A stretch of DNA of 64,000 nt from Nageia nagi. Taxonomy: Eukaryota > Pinophyta. This document shows positions 60,856 to 64,000 of this stretch, one piece after another. Positions within the stretch are counted from its first letter, which is position 1. Each line of letters begins with the position of its first letter. The DNA is taken from positions 184,512,001 to 184,576,000 of the forward strand of contig JBITNC010000001.1 of NCBI GenBank assembly GCA_050084985.1, in the 5' to 3' direction. The notes under the pieces were generated by a model. The model saw nothing but the letters and a program-made list of their open reading frames with translations, ran no database searches and had not been told where the DNA came from. The translations under genes were made by a program, and so were the position numbers.

Positions 60856-61476
60856 TTTGGATGAAACGAATAATAGGATAGATATGTAATTTTTCACTCT
60901 TAATGTTTCTAAAATAATTTCATTCAAATTCTCTTAGAATTCCTTAATGTATTAAGTGTTTGGAGTTTTTGATTTTTCTTCAAACATACAAATTTTATGT
61001 TTTTCTATCATCTAGGGTATGTCATTTCTTTATGAAAGAAAGGATAAAGTGAATGTAGTGATAACAAGGAAATTATTCTAAGATAACCTTTTCATACATT
61101 GCACATTTACTGGATAATCACTGTTACAATGACATGCAACATATATTTACATCATACAAGGGCAGGGCACCCAATTGCCAAGTGACCTCTAGATGTTCCC
61201 ATCTAGGTATATTTTTTAAATTTTATAATTTTTATGTGTTTTATGATTTTTCAAATTTTTAGGATTATATGATTTTTCTATTTTTTAGGATTTTATGATT
61301 TTTCTAGGGAATCTATTCGTGACGCGTTCAAATCGAGTTTGAACTGCATCAGGATTAAATGAACAATGTGTTGAACTAAACAAAAAACTAAAATCTAATA
61401 CCACTTGATTATGATAAATTTCTGGAACACAATAATCTAAGTGTTCGGATGTCACAGTTTGTGTGATTGAAATGAG

Positions 61477-62496
61477 TCATTCTCGATATCTTAAAGTCTG
61501 GTTGTGAGTACAATCGACCATTATTTTGGGCTTTTCTATAGGCCACAGAAGATAGAAATATATCATTAACTCATATTCTGATTTGGGAGAACACCATAAC
61601 TCAAAGGCATTGATATAAACGATAACTTGATACCCATTTATTTTGACATCCCAACCGTAAGATTCGAGTGTATCATAGAATGTCAAGGCCAATTTTTGTT
61701 GTATTTCAGTAGGCATGGAAAAAACATTTGAGTACAAAGGAGTAGGAGCATAACGAATAACTTTCATAAAGATATCTTTGTCATACCTATTTTTGAACCC
61801 TAGAAGATAACTTCCATTATTCCGTACTCTGCATTCTTTTGATAGTCTTTCGATGATCTCATTTCTAACCTTTATTTGACTTATCATTTTAAGTTCAGCA
61901 ATACGCAAAGCTTGCCTTTTCGCTAACTTTCGTTCCCAAATTGTGTGTCGCATTTGCATGCGAAAACATTTGTTAATTTGCCTATAATATTGTTGTGACG
62001 TTCTAGGAGGAAAAGCCACAAAAGTATTTGAAAAATCATAAATCACCCTTTTATGAGGTAAATAATGTAAAATTTCATCCATCCATTCTAGGCTTTTGAT
62101 TAATTGTTTAATGCATTTCAGCCTAGCTAAAAGGAGTGAATACTCAGTTAATTGACAATTTATGACAATCTTTGGTATTCCATAAGGCCATTGTAAGCAG
62201 AAAGCCATTATTCTTTGTGATATTCTTTCCATATGGGTGAAATAGATTGGTGGATCTAAAATAATGCTTACTTTGTATCCACACAAAGTGACTCCCCAAT
62301 CATTATTCCTAACACAAAACATATGAAATGTTCTTTTATATTGTTCATCAATAGTCAATTGTAAATAATTTAAAAGATTAAGATCAAATCTATGTTGTAA
62401 ATATGTTAACGCGAAATCACCTGGATATCTCGGTGGTGGAAATCATACTTGTGGTGGCAGTATGCTACCTTCAGCAGATTCCCTTGCCAGATTCAT
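61477..62496 (-). pseudogene. Sense extra ORF of gypsy G with internal domain duplication
   Basis: Lies 104 bp downstream of the pol stop. The frame starts at ATG 62496 (MNLARESAEGSILPPQ), meets one TGA (62445-62443), and is then open to 61477; from the internal Met at 62358 it is 293 residues. Two 48-residue segments align without gaps: W21-C68 and W236-C283 (numbered from 62358). They share W-x-V-x3-G-Y-x-V near the start and F-x-L-x-W-P-x3-P-K-I-x3-C at the end. Between them is a basic, helical-looking stretch (residues 120-185, e.g. WERKLAKRQALRIAELKM). No catalytic motif or known domain recognised. Only one stop in about 340 codons, unlike most frames in the window. Confidence 0.7.
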
Positions 62497-62600
62497 CTTT
62501 TCTATTTTAATCATTAACATGTGACAAATATTAATACTTTTATTTATTTATTATTTTAACAATAAAATAAAATAAAAGAAAACTAATGTACACATTTTTT

Positions 62601-64000
62601 TTATGTATAGAAAGATCGAAGATGCATGATATTTATAGGTTCACGTTCTTCATTTCCTTCTAAATTTGATAAATGATAAGTTCCTCTACCAAATGTTTTC
62701 TTAATGATATATGGTCCTAACCAATTCGGAGCAAACTTATCTCTAAGCTGTCGTTCTATTCGTGAGGTTTGTTGATTTTATTTTAAAACCAAATCACCTA
62801 TTTTGAATTCACGAATTAGAGCCCTTTTATTGAAGGCTCGTTTTATCCTTTTCTGATAAACATGCATATGCTCTAAAGCATTAATACATTTTTCATCTAA
62901 AAGTAACAATTGATCTAAGCGAGTATGTCTTGTTTCTTCATCAAAATTTTGCTCACTCAGATTTACTCTAAGGGATGGTATCTCAAGTTCTATAGGTAGG
63001 ATAGCTTCTGTTCCGTACACTAAAGAGAATGGTGTTGCCCCAATAGGAGTGCGTACACTGGTACGATAAGCCCATAAGGCTTTTGGTATTTGAATATGCC
63101 AATCTCTATGAGAATCATTTATTATTTTTGCTAAGATGTTTCGAATAGTTTTATTAGTAGCCTCTGCCTGTCCATTGCCTTGTGGATAATAAGGAGTGGA
63201 AAAACTTTGTTTAATCTTATACTTATCACATATTTGTTTTACATCCTTATTTTTAAAATTTTTTCCATTATCCATAATTAATTGATTTGACACACCAAAT
63301 CTACATATAATATAATTTTCTATAAAATTCACGATTCGTGAGCCAACAGTGGAAGTCATGGGAATAGCCTCTACCCATTTAGTAAAATATTCAGTTGTTG
63401 TAATTATGAACTTATGTCCACCAGAAGATGTAGGTGTAATTTATCCTATTAAATCTAATGCCCATTTAGAGAATGGCCAAAGTGATTGTATAGGATGCAG
63501 TTCTTGAGATGGTTGTGAAAATAAATGAGCGTATTATTGACATTTAAAATATTTTTTAACATATTCACAACAATCTTTTTCCATAGTTGGCCAATAATAC
63601 CCCATTCGTATTAATTGTTTTACAATTGCAACACCATTAAAATGTCCTCCACATGTTCCATCATGGGTAGAAGATATAGCCTTTTTAACATCATCCCATT
63701 CAAGACATCTGAGTAAAACACCATTAAAATTTCATCGATGTAAAATGTCCCCTAACAAATAATATTTAGTTGCTTTAATTTTAAAAGCTCACCATGATGA
63801 TTTATTAAGGTTTGCAGGAAGATTTCCAAATTTTAAAAAATCTATCAATTCTTTATACCAATTATCTTTATCATTTATGTCAATATTTAATACATTTTTG
63901 TCTTCATCTTCCTATTGTAACGATGATTGAGATAATTGAATTATCTCAACTTGAATTGAAGATTATTTAGGATCCTCTGGGATGAGAGATCCAATAGAAG
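62601..64000 (-). pseudogene. Gypsy G pol: H2C2 finger, integrase core and C-terminus
   Basis: Minus-strand pol, open to the right edge. Zinc-finger region at about 63672-63535: HDGTCGGHFNG and YYWPTMEKDCCEYV, with the final Cys pair partly lost. Integrase core: the first Asp is in WALDLIG (near 63455, followed by a stop), the second in QLIMDNGKNF and the third catalytic residue, Glu, in NGQAEATNKTI; the uninterrupted frame is 63359-62778. The C-terminal part after a TAA at about 62777 reads RQLRDKFAPNWLGPYIIKK and NIMHLRSFYT, stop at 62603-62601. No chromodomain. All three DDE residues are present, but at least two stops make the copy inactive. Confidence 0.85.

Larger units (their letters stand above)
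59164..61476. other. Non-coding part of gypsy G between extra ORFs
   Basis: AT-rich with tandem repeats (59940-60312) and a TA hairpin (60724-60855). No coding character otherwise; a 73-codon minus frame at 59820-60041 overlaps the repeats. Confidence 0.5.
55202..64000 (-). mobile_element. Ty3/gypsy element G, 3' portion; extends beyond the window
   Basis: Minus-strand gypsy element. From right to left: pol (H2C2 finger and integrase) at 64000-62601, an extra sense ORF (62496-61477), 3.7 kb of mostly non-coding DNA with an antisense ORF, a polypurine tract (57745-57730) and the 3' LTR (57729-55202). Long non-coding stretches and extra ORFs between integrase and 3' LTR are known in the plant Tat lineage, which I take as its likely group. 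The left edge is fixed by the break in copia F at 55201. RT, protease, gag and the 5' LTR would lie to the right of the window. Confidence 0.8.

Overview
This window looks like nuclear DNA of a large, repeat-rich seed-plant genome, most likely a gymnosperm. It is very AT-rich. Almost all recognisable coding sequence is decayed Ty1/copia, Ty3/gypsy, LINE and hAT remnants nested in one another, and only one host gene can be assembled. The organism call is an inference from gene density, element types and base composition; nothing here names a species.

Layout. 1-6.8 kb: AT-rich repeats and a decayed minus-strand reading frame of an unrecognised family (about 5.69-3.44 kb). 6.8-10.7 kb: 5'-truncated copia element A with its 3' LTR. 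10.7-12.0 kb: minus-strand gypsy pol fragment. 12.0-14.6 kb: gypsy LTR, primer-binding site and gag on the plus strand, cut by a minus-strand non-coding LTR element (14.6-18.2 kb). 18.8-20.6 kb: LINE tail and a second copy of the unrecognised ORF family. 21.2-26.7 kb and 26.7-33.1 kb: two related copia elements, C (minus) and D (plus), head to head; the 3' LTR of D is split by an 800-bp hAT-type non-autonomous element. 33.3-33.6 kb: pentatricopeptide-repeat pseudogene fragment. 36.6-38.0 kb: hAT transposase pseudogene. 38.3-44.8 kb: copia E, interrupted by a minus-strand LINE, itself interrupted by a 677-bp insertion with a perfect 9-bp target duplication.

45.9-47.5 kb: the one plausible intact host gene, two exons on the minus strand, 169 codons, with a recognisable splice donor and acceptor. 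It is probably a small mitochondrial protein of unknown function.

47.7-55.2 kb: copia F, same family as A, with its LTR and PBS separated from gag by AT-rich DNA. 55.2-64 kb: 3' part of a minus-strand Ty3/gypsy element G inserted into F and running out of the window. G holds a 2.5-kb LTR with a 124-bp minisatellite, a polypurine tract, integrase, an extra sense ORF with a gapless internal duplication, and an antisense ORF. The extra ORFs of G and the two-copy ORF family are the least explained coding material here.

No rRNA, tRNA, CRISPR array or bacterial-type operon was seen. All domain assignments come from reading translated motifs by eye; no database search was run.
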